DNA of 64,000 nucleotides from Pegea sp. RAD2-039 (GCA_034620365.1 JAQGEQ010000071.1:2232001-2296000); one strand, 5' to 3'. Shown: positions 47,501 to 60,366, counted from the first letter of the stretch. Made by a program: numbers and translations. Notes: generated by a model from the letters alone, not told the origin.

Positions 47501-49903
47501 TCATACAACCTCAAAAACTTGTAAAAACGATTACCTTAATAAATCAACAGAATGACACTGGTCATTTAATTCATTAGTTTTAGAAATGATAAGTGCGGAA
47601 TACTCACTCACTAAACTAAAAAGATTCTACATGTAAGTATAACAGTCTGCTTATCTAAAAGATAAGAACAATCAGTACTTTTATGATTTGATAGTTTTTA
47701 ATTTTTAAAGCTCTTAAATTTCTAATTTTTAATCTACAGCTTACAATCAATATTTTATTTCTTAAATGGATATATTAAGATTTTTTTTTGATTAAGTAGT
47801 TTTTGATTTGGGGAAATTAAACCTCGTCTTAGAAACACAAGACAATCACAGACATAAAGATGAATATTTTAGCTTCTATTATGACTAAAAGCTTATAAAT
47901 TTGGTTTGGTGATATTAATTTCCATAATCGACCTGATGATAGAAAAAAGTTGAAGATAATTGTAAATTAATAGCTTACTTCAATTTTGTTGAGCATTTAT
48001 TAAACAGTTATTCATCTAAATATGAACACATTAAGATGCTTTACTTAAAGTTTACATAGAAACTTAACAAATTCCAATAATCACAAAAAAATTTTTCCCG
48101 ATGTTGTTTTTCCTACAGTATAGTAAAAGGGTGAAAAGAACTCTTTAAATGTAGAACTAAGTTAGATGATTTCTTATATTTCTTTAAAAATAAGTTTTCA
48201 CATATTATGATGAATATTTTGAAAATAGCTAAATTTTAACCAGTGTAGATTTTTTTACTACAGTAAAAAGCCAAAATCTTCTATATTTACAATAACTAAC
48301 GGAATCATAAAATGTTATAAAAGACTGTGAGCTGTTTTGTTTAAGATTATTTCTTTAAACAAAGTATATATAAAATTTAATAAAAGTACATAAGTGATTA
48401 TTGATGACAAAGTTGGATTTTGATAGCTCTCTTATTTAGTTATTTTAACTTGTGGGTGTTAGAGTTGTAAAATATTTACAAAACTGTATAAACTACTTTA
48501 AAGTTTACTTAAAACATTTGAAATTGCAAGTATACATTTGTTTAATATTTATTTGAAAATGTTTGAGATATGTGTTTTTTTTGATAAAGTATGCTAAAAA
48601 ATCGCAACACAATCAAACTATTGATTGAAAACTGATATTTAGCAATTATTTTTAGAACATCAACTTAAGTAAATTGAGAAAGACGCTAAACTGCACACTC
48701 AACCTTTTTAGGTTATTCAGTTTTACAATTAAAAAACAAGATTAAAAGTTTAAAAAATAATTAAATAAAACTTTAGGAAACCAAAGTCTCAATTTTTTTA
48801 CAGTATTTCAAGGAGTTTAAAAGTCTAACAAACAATTTAACAGCAGCCATTAAAAATTTATAATTTGTTGCCATCTAAGAATTTTTTTTAATAATAACGT
48901 TTAAAAAACCTTTTAGATGCAGGTTAAATTTAAGCTTAAATATTGATATCAATATCATTTAGTTGATTAATGACCAACCAAAAGAACAAACTATTTTTGA
49001 GATTACCAGTGACAGAAAAAGGATGTTTTACTAATACTTAGGGTTAGAAAAGAGACAAGACTTTTTTTTAAGATGAAACAACTAAATAAAAATGTTTAAT
49101 AAAACGCTGCTCTGCAGAAAAATAAACATACTTGAAAAGCAAAGTTCAAATTGTTTATATTATTCGATAAATTAGCCAAAGATAATTCTTTTTTAGCTAT
49201 TTCGTATAATGAAAATTGCGTCTTTGTCATAAAAATGTTGCTGATAAGAAACTTTGATAAACATTTTAAGCAATCTTTTATTTGAAACGTATTTATTTGA
49301 GTCTGTCTGGAATTGCAAAAATTCTACTAATACAATATTTAAATATCTGAGCTGATAGATTGTTTTTAAAATAAATTTTACATATAACCATTAGGTTTAT
49401 AAAATCATTTTTAAGTTTTTTTGATGAAGCTTGTTCACAACTTAAATTTGAGCTTTACTATAGGTACAACTATAAATTATAATCTAAAACATAAATTGCT
49501 TAAAATATTTTTGAAGTATATGTTATACTGCAATAAAATTATAAAATACAATTTTATTTGTATTATTTTGTAATTGCTTGACTTTAATTAAATCCTAAAA
49601 ACAATTGTAATAGCTTAGGGAATTACCCATCAAGAAACATATTTGTTTACCATTTTATCCATGTTTTTGTAATTTAAACTAATTAAAAAATTACTAACTA
49701 ACCTTTAAAGTACATTAGAATAATTTTAGGGAGATTAAATTTGGATAAAGTTTTAAGTTTTTTGAAATTCAACATAATGATATATAATTCAATTCTTTAT
49801 GTTTATTAATTTCAATTACTATTATACCAAATAGACTGAATCAATAAAGTAATACTTGATCATATCAACTGCTTGATCTGATAATAAGATTATAGGAACG
49901 AAG
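44596..49903. other. 5.3-kb gene-free AT-rich region
   Basis: The largest gap in the window, between the divergent p160 (-) and alpha-glucosidase (+) genes, so both upstream control regions should be here. I found no open frame over about 60 codons with similarity, no RNA gene and no clear tandem or inverted repeat. Confidence 0.5.
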
Positions 49904-52900
49904 ATGTTGCTTCAGATTGCTTTTATTTTGCTGATGATAAATCATTCTATGAGTACAAGTGTCTGCGGAGTTGATAAAATTTATAGGTTTGTTCAATTCT
50001 TGTTGTCCTATAACTTTTAATTATTAATTATTAGAAATTTGTTGTACAAATATTGTCTTGTCAATAAAATTGATGAGAAATTATTTTGTTATTTGCTTGT
50101 ACTTTTTCAACTTCCTAAAAGACATGCCCATTGACCAATTCATTCCATCTTAGAAGATTTTTCTTAGAACTTTTTTATTCTATTCCCTGAATCAAATAAG
50201 TAAAGCTCTTCTAGCTAAGACTACTTGTTTCTCAAATGTGATGCAGGATGTCTTCTCCTTGTCAACAGTGAAACACCAAATCACATAAATGATACCTTAG
50301 ATCCAAGTATTATGAAGAAAGAGATCAAACCATCTATCATCAAGACATAACTTAAGGTTTCGTGAAGTTTGTTTTACTCCTAAGTACAGAAGAAGGATTC
50401 TTGCCCATGTAGTAAGGTTCATTCTCTTCGCCAACAAGGCGAACCTTCCAGCAGAACAGACGGACTGATCCAGCTGCACCTAGTTGGCGTCACAGGAGCT
50501 GGCAGAATGCCACTGAGTATAATGATGAACTGCCTACGAGGCTCCGACTCCAGCTTTAATTTCAGAGTTTGCGTCTCTTTCAAGTGTTACCTTTAATGAA
50601 CTTTTTCTTGTCACAAATATGTGTCCGCCAGGACTGGAACCCGAGATCCTTCGCTTGTCAAGCTACAGAGTTTACTGATCCTACATTAATGTGATTTCCA
50701 AAAGTTAATGTCAAGAAAATACTTAGTCTATTTTTCTATAAAAGTTTTAGCTGTTCTAAGTTTTTTAATTACATTTTTTGGATTATTTTATAGGATAGAT
50801 TGTTTTCCTGAAATTTCACCTGGAATTGAAAAGGCTTGTGCTGATAGAGGCTGCTGTTATGATGCAAATAATCACCTTGCTACTGATGGCTCTCCCTGGT
50901 GTTTTTATCCATCAAATTATAGTTCATATGAAGTTACAGCCTTAAAAGTACAGTATTTTACTAATTGATTTTACTTCAAAATTAACTTATGAAAATCTGA
51001 TTATCAACAGAAAACAAGTTATGGTTTACGCGGAATATTACAAATGACAGAAACTCATCAATTAAGGATTGAAAATGAGATTCCCTTGTTGACGCTTGAT
51101 GTTTATTTTGAAACTTCAAGTCGTTTGCGTTTTTCGATCACAAATTCACAAAAATCTCGTTTTGAAGTTCCAATAGAAACTCCAAAGATAAACAAAGCTG
51201 CTGAAGATTTGTTGTATTCTGTAGATTGTGTTAAAGAGAGATTTGGAATTGTAATTCGAAATAAAAACTCTGGTAGAGCTGTGTTTGATTCTACTATTGG
51301 GCCATTATTGTATGCAGACCAATTTTTACAAGTGAGATTTTAATCTGAATCAAATATCAACAAATTGCTGAGTATTTTTATCTTTATATATTTATGTTTT
51401 TTTGCTGAGATGTTTTTATATTATTTGTAACCAAAAGTCGAATTTTTTATACTTTTCTTTTAGATATCAAGCTATCTTTCAAGCAACAAGTTATATGGTG
51501 TGGGAGAAAGACACAGTGATTCGCTTCTTGATCTAAACTGGAACCGATTGGTGTTTTGGGCTAGAGACCAGTTACCAATGGTTGGTTCTAACTTGTATGG
51601 TAACCATCCTTTTTTGTTGGGTATCGAAGATGATGGTTCTAGTTTTGGAATCTTTTTTCTGAATAGTAATGCTCTGGAAGTTCTTCTTCAACCTTCACCA
51701 GCAGTTACTTGGAGAACTATTGGAGGTTTGAAAAAAATATTTAAAAAAACAAAATTTTTAGAGTCAAATATATTTCAGGAATTTTGGACTTTTATGTCTT
51801 TATCGGTAATTCTCCTGAAGACGTAGTTCAACAATATGTCCAGATCATTGGTAAACCTTATCTTCCTCCTTATTGGGGATTAGGATTCCATATTTGTCGT
51901 TGGGGTTATACAAGCGCTAATGATACTTGGAATTATGTGAACCAAACCAGAAATGCATTAATACCGCAGGTTTAAAAAGTTTTTGAGTTAAAAATTCATC
52001 TATTAGATTATATTTGTAGTAAGTCATTGTCATGTTTAGCCTTAAATATTTAAAATTAAGAAAATAAGTTCTTATATAAGCTTTACTTGTTTGAATTTCT
52101 TAAGCTCTATCTCTTTCGACGAAAATAAGTTTCATTCTAAATTAAAAAAAGAATTCAAAGTGAAAAAAACTGAAAGCTTCAAAAATTTATTGTGACTTTC
52201 AACTGAATTAATTTATAAAAAAAGAATATTTTGAACAATATATTTCTTCCTCTTTCTTATCTGTATTGTTTTGTATCCATTAAGTTATTTTAGCTTCATC
52301 TAAATTAATTATATTTTATGAAATATTTAATTACATTAGAACAATAGTCTAAAATTAGTTTTTACTAAAAAATGGCCTTCTGTCTTGATGTTGAATTAAA
52401 CGTATTTTGAAGCATCTGAGTTATTAATTAAGAAAACTTTGATTGTTTGATAGGATGTTCAATGGAATGATCTCGATTATACCTCAAACTATCTTGATTT
52501 CACTTACAACAACAAAACTTTTTCTAACCTTCCAAACATGATACAAAATATACATGCTAATGGTCAGAAGTACATTATGATTGTGGACCCTGGAATTTCT
52601 AATCAGCAACAACCAGGGACATACCCTCCTTATGATGAAGGGTTAGTGTCTGGAATATTTGTGAGTCAACCAAATTCCAGCAAACCAATTGAAGGCAAGG
52701 TTTGGCCGGGAAAAACTGTTTTTCCTGATTTTTTTAACCCAAAAACAATAAACTATTGGAAAGATCAACTAAGAGCTTATCATAACAAGATACCATTTGA
52801 TGGGGCGTGGATTGATATGAATGAACCCTCAAACTTTGTCACTGGATCAACGACAGATTGCCCGAATAATAATCTGGAGAACCCACCGTATGTCCCCAAA

Positions 52901-54067
52901 GTAACTGGCTCTAAACTGAGTGACAAAACCTTGTGTATGTCTGCTCGTCATCATAACTACTCACATTACGACGTTCACAATTTATATGGTTTGTTTGAAA
53001 TGAAAGCTACGTATAAAGCGCTGGTGGAAATTCGTAACAAAAGACCTTTTATAATATCAAGATCTTCATACCCTAGTACTGGTCATTATGGAGGTCACTG
53101 GACAGGTGATATCAGTAGCACGTGGACTGATTTGAAACAATCAATTGTCGGCATCACAAACTTCAATTTGTTTGGAATTCCTCTAGTTGGAGCAGATATT
53201 TGTGGTTTCGGCGGCTCGACTACTGAAGAGCTTTGCATCAGATGGACACAACTAGGAGCTTTTTATCCATTTAGTCGCAACCACAATACCATTGGAGCCC
53301 GAGGACAAGGTCCTGTTGACTTTTCAAATGCAACTCAATCTATTATGAGAAAGGTTTTGTCAGAACGCTACAAGTTTCTTCCTTATCTTTACACATTATT
53401 TTATCGTGCTCATGTTAACGGTACAACTGTGGCAAGAGGTCTTTATTTTGAGTTCCCAACTGACAGATGGTCACTTGTTAATGATGAGCAGTTTTTATGG
53501 GGACATGCTTTGATGATAACACCAGTTCTCGTTGAAAAGGCGACTTCTACCATCGGTTATTTTCCACCAGGCGTTTGGTTTGATATTTATCATGACTTTG
53601 GTTATGCTATAAACAGCATTAATTATTTCAGAAACTTATATGCTCCTTTAGAGTTGATTCCACTGCATATTCGTGGAGGTTATATAATCCCAGCTCAGTT
53701 TCCTGCTCTAAACACTGTTAAAAGTAGAAAAAATCCTTTTATACTTTACGTTGCTTTGAACTCATCACAGCAAGCATCTGGTGAATTATATTGGGATGAT
53801 GGAGACAGTTTAAACAGCATTGAAAATGAAGAATATGTTTTAATTCACTTTATAGCCGATGATAATTGCTTAAGAAATCAAATTATTCACAAGGACTCTC
53901 AATTTACTATCAACTTGAGTAAAGTTTATGTTTTTGGTTTGCAGTATACACCAAGCCAAGTTACTAACAATGGTGAAAATATTCAGTTTCAAATCTTACC
54001 TAATAATGTCTTAGAAATTTCTTCATCCATGTTTTTACAAAATGAATTTTGTATTAAGTGGAATTAG
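49904..54067 (+). CDS. secreted GH31 alpha-glucosidase with trefoil domain (GAA/maltase-like)
   Basis: Hydrolyses terminal alpha-1,4 glucose units. Exons 49,904-49,986, 50,794-50,947, 51,011-51,331, 51,464-51,725, 51,779-51,969 and 52,454-54,067; all phases join; 874 aa. A signal peptide (MLLQIAFILLMINHSMS) leads into a P-type trefoil domain (RIDCFPE, CADRGCCYD, PWCFYPSN). The GH31 N-domain follows (LYGVGER, the YW-LGFH-CRWGY block), then the catalytic barrel with nucleophile Asp458 in WIDMNEPSNF and acid/base Asp556 in GGHWTGDISSTW, and LVGADICGFGG. No transmembrane anchor is seen, so it is lysosomal (GAA-like) or secreted digestive; length is nearer one GAA or one maltase half (about 900). 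The first intron holds a SINE; the last exon carries over half of the protein without interruption. Confidence 0.95.
50285..50690 (-). mobile_element. tRNA-derived SINE, copy B, in alpha-glucosidase intron 1
   Basis: Read on the minus strand, the tRNA-like head is at about 50,690-50,600 (CGGGTTCCAGTCC, GGCGGACACATATTTG), and the body at 50,560-50,390 (GGTGCAGCTGGATCAG, CTGTTCTGCTG, CTACATGGGCAAG). Block order equals that of copy A at 17.3 kb; similarity by eye is roughly two thirds, so the copies are old. It is inserted antisense to the host gene. Confidence 0.75.
51970..52453. other. alpha-glucosidase intron 5
   Basis: 484 bp, AT-rich, no repeat or coding signal seen. Confidence 0.7.
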
Positions 54068-55287
54068 CTGTTTGAATAATATATCTGATTTATCAGAAAC
54101 TTAATAATTTTTATTTGATTTAACAACCATTAATAAGCATTATCATAAAAGTATTTATTGTCGAAAATTAATTATTTTCTTTTTTTGATATTCTTGTTAT
54201 TAGTACTATCTCTTTTTCTAAAACTGTGTAGATAAAAATGTTCTAAACGTATATGATTGTCAGTAATTAAATATTGTATTAATTTTTTGATATTTTTCAA
54301 CAAAAATTATACATTCATCTAGTTGGTTGAATAATTTATTTTCTATTTATTAATATGCAATTAAATCAGTATTTTTAAAGTATCATAAAGTATAAAGGCA
54401 ATTAATACAAAATCTACCAACTTAATTATCAAGTAATAAATAGAATTTTGCAAAAATTATTTGTAATTAATCGAGTTTAAAGACACGATTTATTTACACC
54501 AAAATAGGTAAATAGATTTTCTAAATTTGTTAATTTTTTTATAAATAGATTCCAGATATTGAAAAAATTAATAATATGTCAAAAGTCAAGAAATTATCCT
54601 TTTAGCTTGATAGCTCCTAATATGTCCCTAAAATAGAAGATTTATAGATCTTTAAAGAAAATCTTTTAATGAAGACAGTAAAAATGTTTTAAAAAACTTA
54701 ATTTAAATGTATTAAGTACTCAAGATACAAATGGTCGAAATAATAGTTAGTTAAATATATTTTCTAAAACATCATTTCATCAAATTAAAACAAATGCTAT
54801 AAAGTTATTTTATCACGTGACTAAATAACATAAATGTTATTCGTTTTGAAAACAATTGTTCTAAAGGAATTATTTAACTAAGGATCAGATCAATGGAAAA
54901 TCATCTAGAGTGAAAGCTAAACCTGAAATTTCTCGTAGAAGTTTATAATTAAACGACTTTATTAATGACTGATATTTTGTCTCAAATACCAAATCTTCTT
55001 TTAAAAGTATTTCAAAATCGATTATTTAAGTTTTGAATCAATTTCTAACAAACTAATAGATTTGAAATTAATCTATCCTTATAAGTACACTTGAAGTTAA
55101 ATGATCTAACAAATTATTTTACATTAAAATTCAGAGATTGGTTTTATAACGTGGACTGATTACAGCATGTTAAGTTGATTTTTTCCTTTTTGAATAATAC
55201 TTCAAGTACCTTTGAGGGCCTGTTGAAGTCAATTGCTAAATGTTGTTCATATTTTTATTACATTTGTTTTAAATCGGTATAAGAAAT
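54068..55287. other. 1.2-kb intergenic region, nothing recognised
   Basis: AT-rich spacer between the alpha-glucosidase and the membrane-protein gene, same strand. No coding signal seen. Confidence 0.5.
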
Positions 55288-56577
55288 ATGTCAGTTTTGT
55301 CTCAACAATTTATTGTTTTATTTATCTTATTATTAGGTTTGATTCTTGGTAGCAGTTTAGATACAGGTTTGTTTTCTTTTAATTTCTATTTAATAAATCA
55401 TTATTTATTTGTTAAAAATAACTATAACTGTGGCCTTGATAAGTCTGCATTATTGTGATTATAGCCATATTATAGATACTTAATTTATATGACTAAGAAG
55501 TAGATGATTAATATTTAATTTTAATTAATTAAATCGATACATATCATTGAAAATCTACTAAACTCTGGTAATTTTTTTTAAACTGTCATAATAAAGAACT
55601 GATTTAGGTTTATATTATCGCTGTAAATATACAATGTTTAATTATAACACATAAATATTGCAAACTTTCCTGTTTGTATGATTGCTAGCTATATGACAAT
55701 GTTTTAAAAGAAATAAATCTTTCTTGAAGTTACAGATGGAGGATTGAAACTTTCGAAAGATGTAAGCTCTTTAAACTCTTCAGAATTAAATAAAGAAAAT
55801 GTTGATCTTCAACAAAATCTTCCAGAAGATACTGTATCTGTTGAAGAGTCACAATTAAACAACTCTTCATTTGAAAGCATTATTCCTAAAGATGAATTGA
55901 CCAACCAAAATGACTCCTCAAATTTTCTAGAAAATTCTGATTCTGAAAAAACTTCACCTGATCTTGCTTCTGACTCCGATGACGACAAAACTTCACCTGA
56001 TCTTGTGTCTGACTCCGATGATGACAAAACTTCACCTGATCTTGCGTCTGACTCCGATGACGACAACACTTCACCTGATCTTGCATCTGACTCCGATGGC
56101 GACAAAACTATCTTTGAGCCTGTTTCTGACTTCGATGATGAACAAACTTTATCTGATTCCATTCCTGACTCCAAAGACAACAAAACATCTCTTGATCTTA
56201 AGTCTGACTTTAAAGATGATCTTACTTTACCTGATTCTGATGATAAATCAAATGATCAAGAAATTACATCTCCCTCTGTAGCTGACAGTGCAACAAATAA
56301 ATCTGCTGATGCTGAAGATTCAATATTGAACAGTAATACAACAGATCTTTCAACAGTAAATGAAGAAGATATCAAACATCACAACATCTCAAGGAGTTAT
56401 GAAACAGTTGGGATTGTTGTGATCGTAGTGATTATGCTTACAGTTGGATTAGCAATAGCAAAAAAACGTGGATACATCTGTAGTGAGTATGAAGATGTAT
56501 ATGACAGATCAGCTTCATATCAGCACAATACAACTCCTAATTTAGGTGTTCCAAGTGAAAAATATGACCCTTTGTAA
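55288..56577 (+). CDS. type I membrane protein with acidic Ser/Asp repeats, function unknown
   Basis: Exons 55,288-55,366 and 55,736-56,577 join in phase (G plus AT) to give 306 aa. Exon 1 encodes a signal peptide (QQFIVLFILLLGLILGSSL). The luminal or extracellular part is very acidic and Ser/Thr-rich, with about nine 13-residue repeats (consensus DDKTSPDLASDSD) at 55,938-56,246, followed by NTTD and NISR potential glycosylation sites. One membrane segment follows (VGIVVIVVIMLTVGLAIA), then a stop-transfer KKR and a 40-residue tail with two YxxPhi-type sorting motifs, YEDV and the C-terminal YDPL. The layout resembles TGN38/TGOLN2 trans-Golgi proteins (signal, acidic repeats, one span, tyrosine motif), but no sequence match supports naming it. 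Confidence 0.85.
55938..56246 (+). repeat. 39-bp coding tandem repeat
   Basis: Four close copies of a 39-bp unit (DDKTSPDLASDSD) followed by about four diverged ones (GDKTIFEPVSDFD, DEQTLSDSIPDSK, DNKTSLDLKSDFK, DDLTLPDSDDKS). The gradient suggests recent expansion at the 5' end. Open frames on other strands here are shadows of the repeat. Confidence 0.95.
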
Positions 56578-57564
56578 AAATTGAATCTTTTTTTATTTCT
56601 ATACTATTTCTTTAATTTATTCAATGCATGTATTCAAAATATTCTTTCTATTCTTTAAAATTTTGCTTTAAATCAGATGTCAATTAGTTTCCATCACATT
56701 GTGGAAGCAAGTTTAATAATTTACTAACTTTTTGGTCAATAATCTTTACGCAAGTTCAACAAATATGGCTGAGAAGATTCGTGGAGTTTAAAAGCTTTTA
56801 ACATAGATTGTTGTAAAAATATTTCTTGGAACTAATTTCTTTAAGTATCATAGAACAAAGTTGAACCATTTCTACTTTAAACAACATTTTATAGATACAA
56901 TAAAAAGCTCATTTATAAATGTCATATTTGAAAACTATTATTGTGCTTGAAACTTTGAAAAATAAAAGTGGTTCAAAGTAAACAGATTTAAATAGAGCTG
57001 TCGAGGTTCACACTGTTCTATTTTCATTTATCAACATATTGTTACGTTAAAAGTCGATCTTATTGGACTTAATCTAACGAATTAGTATTTAGGCTCTAAT
57101 CAAAAATCATAAAATTAATTTTTTGTCTTTTTAATCAGTTTTAAATCATTTAAATATGATATAAAGTTAAAAGATTTTCCCAATGCAGCCAATATTTGAG
57201 TATTAATACCAATTTAAAAAAGAAACTTTGATAGGTATTTGGCATTATAGTTGCAAAACGTGTAGCAATATAAGAATTGAAAAATCTGAAATAAAAATTC
57301 ATCAAACAAAATCTAAAGATGAAGCAAAGCTGGGATTTTAATCTTGACAATCAGTAAAACAAGTAAAGACATAATTGAGTTTTCAAGCAAGCTAAAAGTC
57401 GAAACTTGAGATAGCAAGCAATCTGCTGCTTTCATGACTAGATTTGTTCAGATATTATATGGAAATAAAAGAGAAAAAGCTAAAACAAATCAGTGAGTTT
57501 AGAAAAAAAAAGTTGTTCTGATTATTAATAACTAGAAGAGCAAATTTTGGCGACTTTTCCGATT
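56578..57564. other. intergenic region between convergent genes
   Basis: About 1 kb of AT-rich 3' flanking sequence. No gene or repeat recognised. Confidence 0.5.
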
Positions 57565-58248
57565 TCAACTCTCTTTTAAAGTCAGAGAAGCACAGATATC
57601 CCCAACTGCCAAGGAACTGCAGTTAAGATGATATCTGCGAAGTGACAGTTGAGGATTCACGGATGACCATCCTTTATTGTAAACAAAAAATGGATGTTCT
57701 AGAGGTGCTTCAATTGTTATCTGAAATAAAAAGCTGATGATAATATGCAAACGAAAGATTGATTTCATCAACAAGTACTTATGATGAATACTCAACGATA
57801 TAATTATTAAAGATTAACAAATTTAATTTATTTAAATATAAAAATTTGTACTTGAACTTCATCTGGTCCGACTAGATAACACAGAAAAGCTTTTTTACAG
57901 CTTGAGTCGACCTCAATCTTAATCAGCACACTAGAGTCCAGTTTGAGATCTGTACTCAAGCTTGTACTTTGTTCGAAATCTTTTATCGTAAGATCTTCGA
58001 CTTTTTTGACTTCACCATTAGCCATTTGAATGTGTGCTCCTAAAACCCATCATCAATTGAATTGTTGTTTAAAATCAAATCAATAAAAAGCAGAAAGATC
58101 AACTACTTATAATATAGAACGTTTTGATCTTAATTATATTGAAAGATTATAGAAATAATCGTTTGAAAATGATTGCAGTACCTTTTTCAAAGTGAGGTGG
58201 GTATAAAGATGATGGTATATTGTTAGGTTTTGTGCTTTGTGGTTCCAT
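57565..58248 (-). CDS. AXH-domain protein (ataxin-1 family), minimal form
   Basis: Exons 58,248-58,182, 58,039-57,852 and 57,720-57,565 join in phase to 411 nt, 136 aa. Almost the entire protein is an AXH domain, the dimerising RNA- and transcription-repressor-binding module of ataxin-1 and HBP1: YPPHFEKGAHIQMANGEVKK, VEDLTIKDFEQS, DLKLDSSVLIKIE, then LEHPFFVYNKGWSSVNP, LNCSSLAVGDICASLTL. It resembles ataxin-1/ataxin-1-like more than HBP1. There is no polyglutamine tract, no long N-terminus and no C-terminal nuclear-signal tail as in the vertebrate protein of about 800 aa. An acceptor-like tttttag lies 57 nt upstream of the ATG, so an additional upstream coding exon cannot be excluded, but none was found. 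Confidence 0.85.
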
Positions 58249-59191
58249 TTTTTGATGAGGTAATATTTGATTTGAAATGGTAACATATACAAAAATTGTA
58301 ATCAACTAAAAATTAACTTTATTAAAAAGGAAAAAAAATATCCTAAAATAACTGTGAAGACAAAATATGCTAGAGTCTTCTACGAGTATTTAAAAGATCT
58401 TATCATTTAATTCAATCGTATTAATAAGATCATTTCATTTACATTTCTAATTTTGCAAGAAATAAATTTGAAATTAAAATTAGTTACAAAATTTTGCAAA
58501 AATTCATATAAATATAAAGTAAAATTAAATTTAAAAAATAGAAATTGTAGATGCAAAGATTTACTGAAATTTTTGTTTTGAAAAGATGAAATATCAGCTC
58601 AGAGTGACTTTGAAAATGTTTTGACAAGCTAGCTACCAATGAAGGTTGTTGTATTGGTGAGAGAATTACGTAATCAAGTTGAAAAACTGACTTAAATGAA
58701 AGGATTTCAAAGAGTAATTATCTTCTAAACAAATCTTGTTTGTATTTAAACAAAGTTAAATCGATATGCAGCAAACAAATATTCGAACAAATTATTGAAA
58801 GACATTAAGTGAAAATTCCCAACAACACATCTCTTTAAAAAGTCATTTGCATAATTTTAAGAGAAAGAATCAAATTACTAACGTTGTATGATCAAATGGA
58901 AAAAACTTCAAGTTAACACAACACTTTGTTGACAGGACTTTTTAGAAACCAAATGTTTATGGACGAGTTGCCTCACAGATGTCAATTAGCTGATAGGGCA
59001 ACAATATTATCTATTTGAAAACGAAACTTTGCGAATGCATTCAACAATTTGACTTCCACGATTTGATTGAAAATATATTAGTGTTTGTATCACCTTCAAA
59101 TTCTTTCAAAATTAAATACTAACTGAAAGTATGCAGTTAGGAGAAAGTAGCAAATTTCAAAGTACTATCACCGCAAAGTTGAAGGAATAGT
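58249..59191. other. intergenic region, nothing recognised
   Basis: About 0.94 kb upstream of the AXH gene and downstream of FAM210 (both on minus). No further AXH-gene exon could be fitted. AT-rich, no repeats seen. Confidence 0.45.
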
Positions 59192-60167
59192 TTAAAGTTT
59201 ACTTTCATCTTTCTTTTTCAATAATTGTTTTTTCGCTACTTGTGATCGGTATTTACGTCTAACATGCGTCTTATAATGTTTCCTGTATTCTTCTGAAGTC
59301 CGAATCACTTGGCGATGAATAATCTCACTTTGAGCTTTAACTAAGTCTTTCATAGTAGCCGACTTCGGAAGAGGTTTCAAGTATCCTGCTCTTCTCAGAT
59401 ACCTCACAGCATATACAGTTCCAAACAGAGTAACCACTGTTCTTACAGGTTTCAAAATCTGAAATAAAAAACAAAATTTGTTCAAAAAAGTGAAGGAGAC
59501 ACTTTAGGTGAGTTTGTTGTATCAATTCCTACCTCGTATATTAGATAAGTGACCATGAAGCAACTAGCATCTGGATTTTTCAGAGCTTCAGCCGCATATG
59601 TTAAGCCAATAGCTTCTAAAAAATTAAAGATTCCAAACTTCTCGAACATCGGAATTACGTCAACACCTCTGATAAAAAGTTGTGTTTAATCAGCTGCATT
59701 TATTGTAGTTTACAAAAAAAGTATTTTAAAACCTACCTGACCAACAAAGAATATATTGTCATCAACCACAGTAGTGTGGTTGAAACATAAACAAATACAA
59801 GGACGGTTCCATATTGTTTGAAAAGAATCTTGAATTTTTCTGTCACTCCAATCGATTTATCTTTAAATATTTTCTTCAAATCATCAATTTCCTGATCATC
59901 AGATGGTGGTGGTGGATTCTTGTTTGAAAGATGTCTTACCTTTGTATCAAAGACTTCCAATTTACTAACAAATAATTTTCTATCAATTTTCAAGTCGCCA
60001 TCAAAATACTTTTGAGAAATTGATGATGAATGAGCTAGAGAAGGATTTTTTGATGAAGAATAATGGATGAGATGGCATGATGCAAGCTTGCATACAGATT
60101 TAGGTGATAAAGAACGTCTACTAGAAAGGCTATTCAATGGTAGAAATTTTCTACAAGCCAAAATCAT
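59192..60167 (-). CDS. FAM210: FAM210 family mitochondrial protein (DUF1279)
   Basis: Exons 60,167-59,737, 59,668-59,533 and 59,458-59,192 give 277 aa; human FAM210A has 272. The N-terminus is basic and Ser-rich, suited to a mitochondrial presequence. The DUF1279 domain starts at LFKQYGTVLVFVYVSTTLLW with one membrane segment, continues with GVDVIPMFEKFGI and AEALKNPDA, and passes into the conserved LKPVRTVVTLFGT and VRYLRRAGYLKP. The C-terminus is a charged coiled coil rich in Lys, as in FAM210A, which interacts with mitochondrial EF-Tu in the inner membrane. A or B paralogue cannot be decided. The ATG lies only 199 bp downstream of the UBR7 stop on the same strand. Confidence 0.9.
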
Positions 60168-60366
60168 ATTACTCTGTGAGTTTGCAATTATTCAATAAAT
60201 CAAAGTCCTAAAATTCTGAAATTTCAAATGACTTATTAAAGGTGAATTACTTGTGTGAAATTTTAAAAGGTTACAAACAGCAAAATTTATAAAAAAAACA
60301 TTTTTAAAGTGAAAATTTCATTATAATTTTTGTACAAAATGTTTTTAAACTGACAAGCTCTGCTAT
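60168..60366 (-). promoter_or_regulatory. 199-bp same-strand gap with acceptor signals (operon-like)
   Basis: Between the UBR7 stop and the FAM210 ATG, both on minus. AG acceptor-like sites lie 6 nt (ctcacag) and about 45 nt (gaaatttcag) before the FAM210 ATG, and I find no AATAAA on the coding strand. Fits trans-splicing of a co-transcribed downstream gene, but this is inference. Confidence 0.4.

Noticed and set aside
50297-50479. 60-codon minus frame
   Set aside because: Falls entirely in SINE copy B and has no protein similarity.
55809-56281. Three overlapping open frames on both strands
   Set aside because: They are alternative-frame shadows of the 39-bp repeat in the acidic membrane protein.
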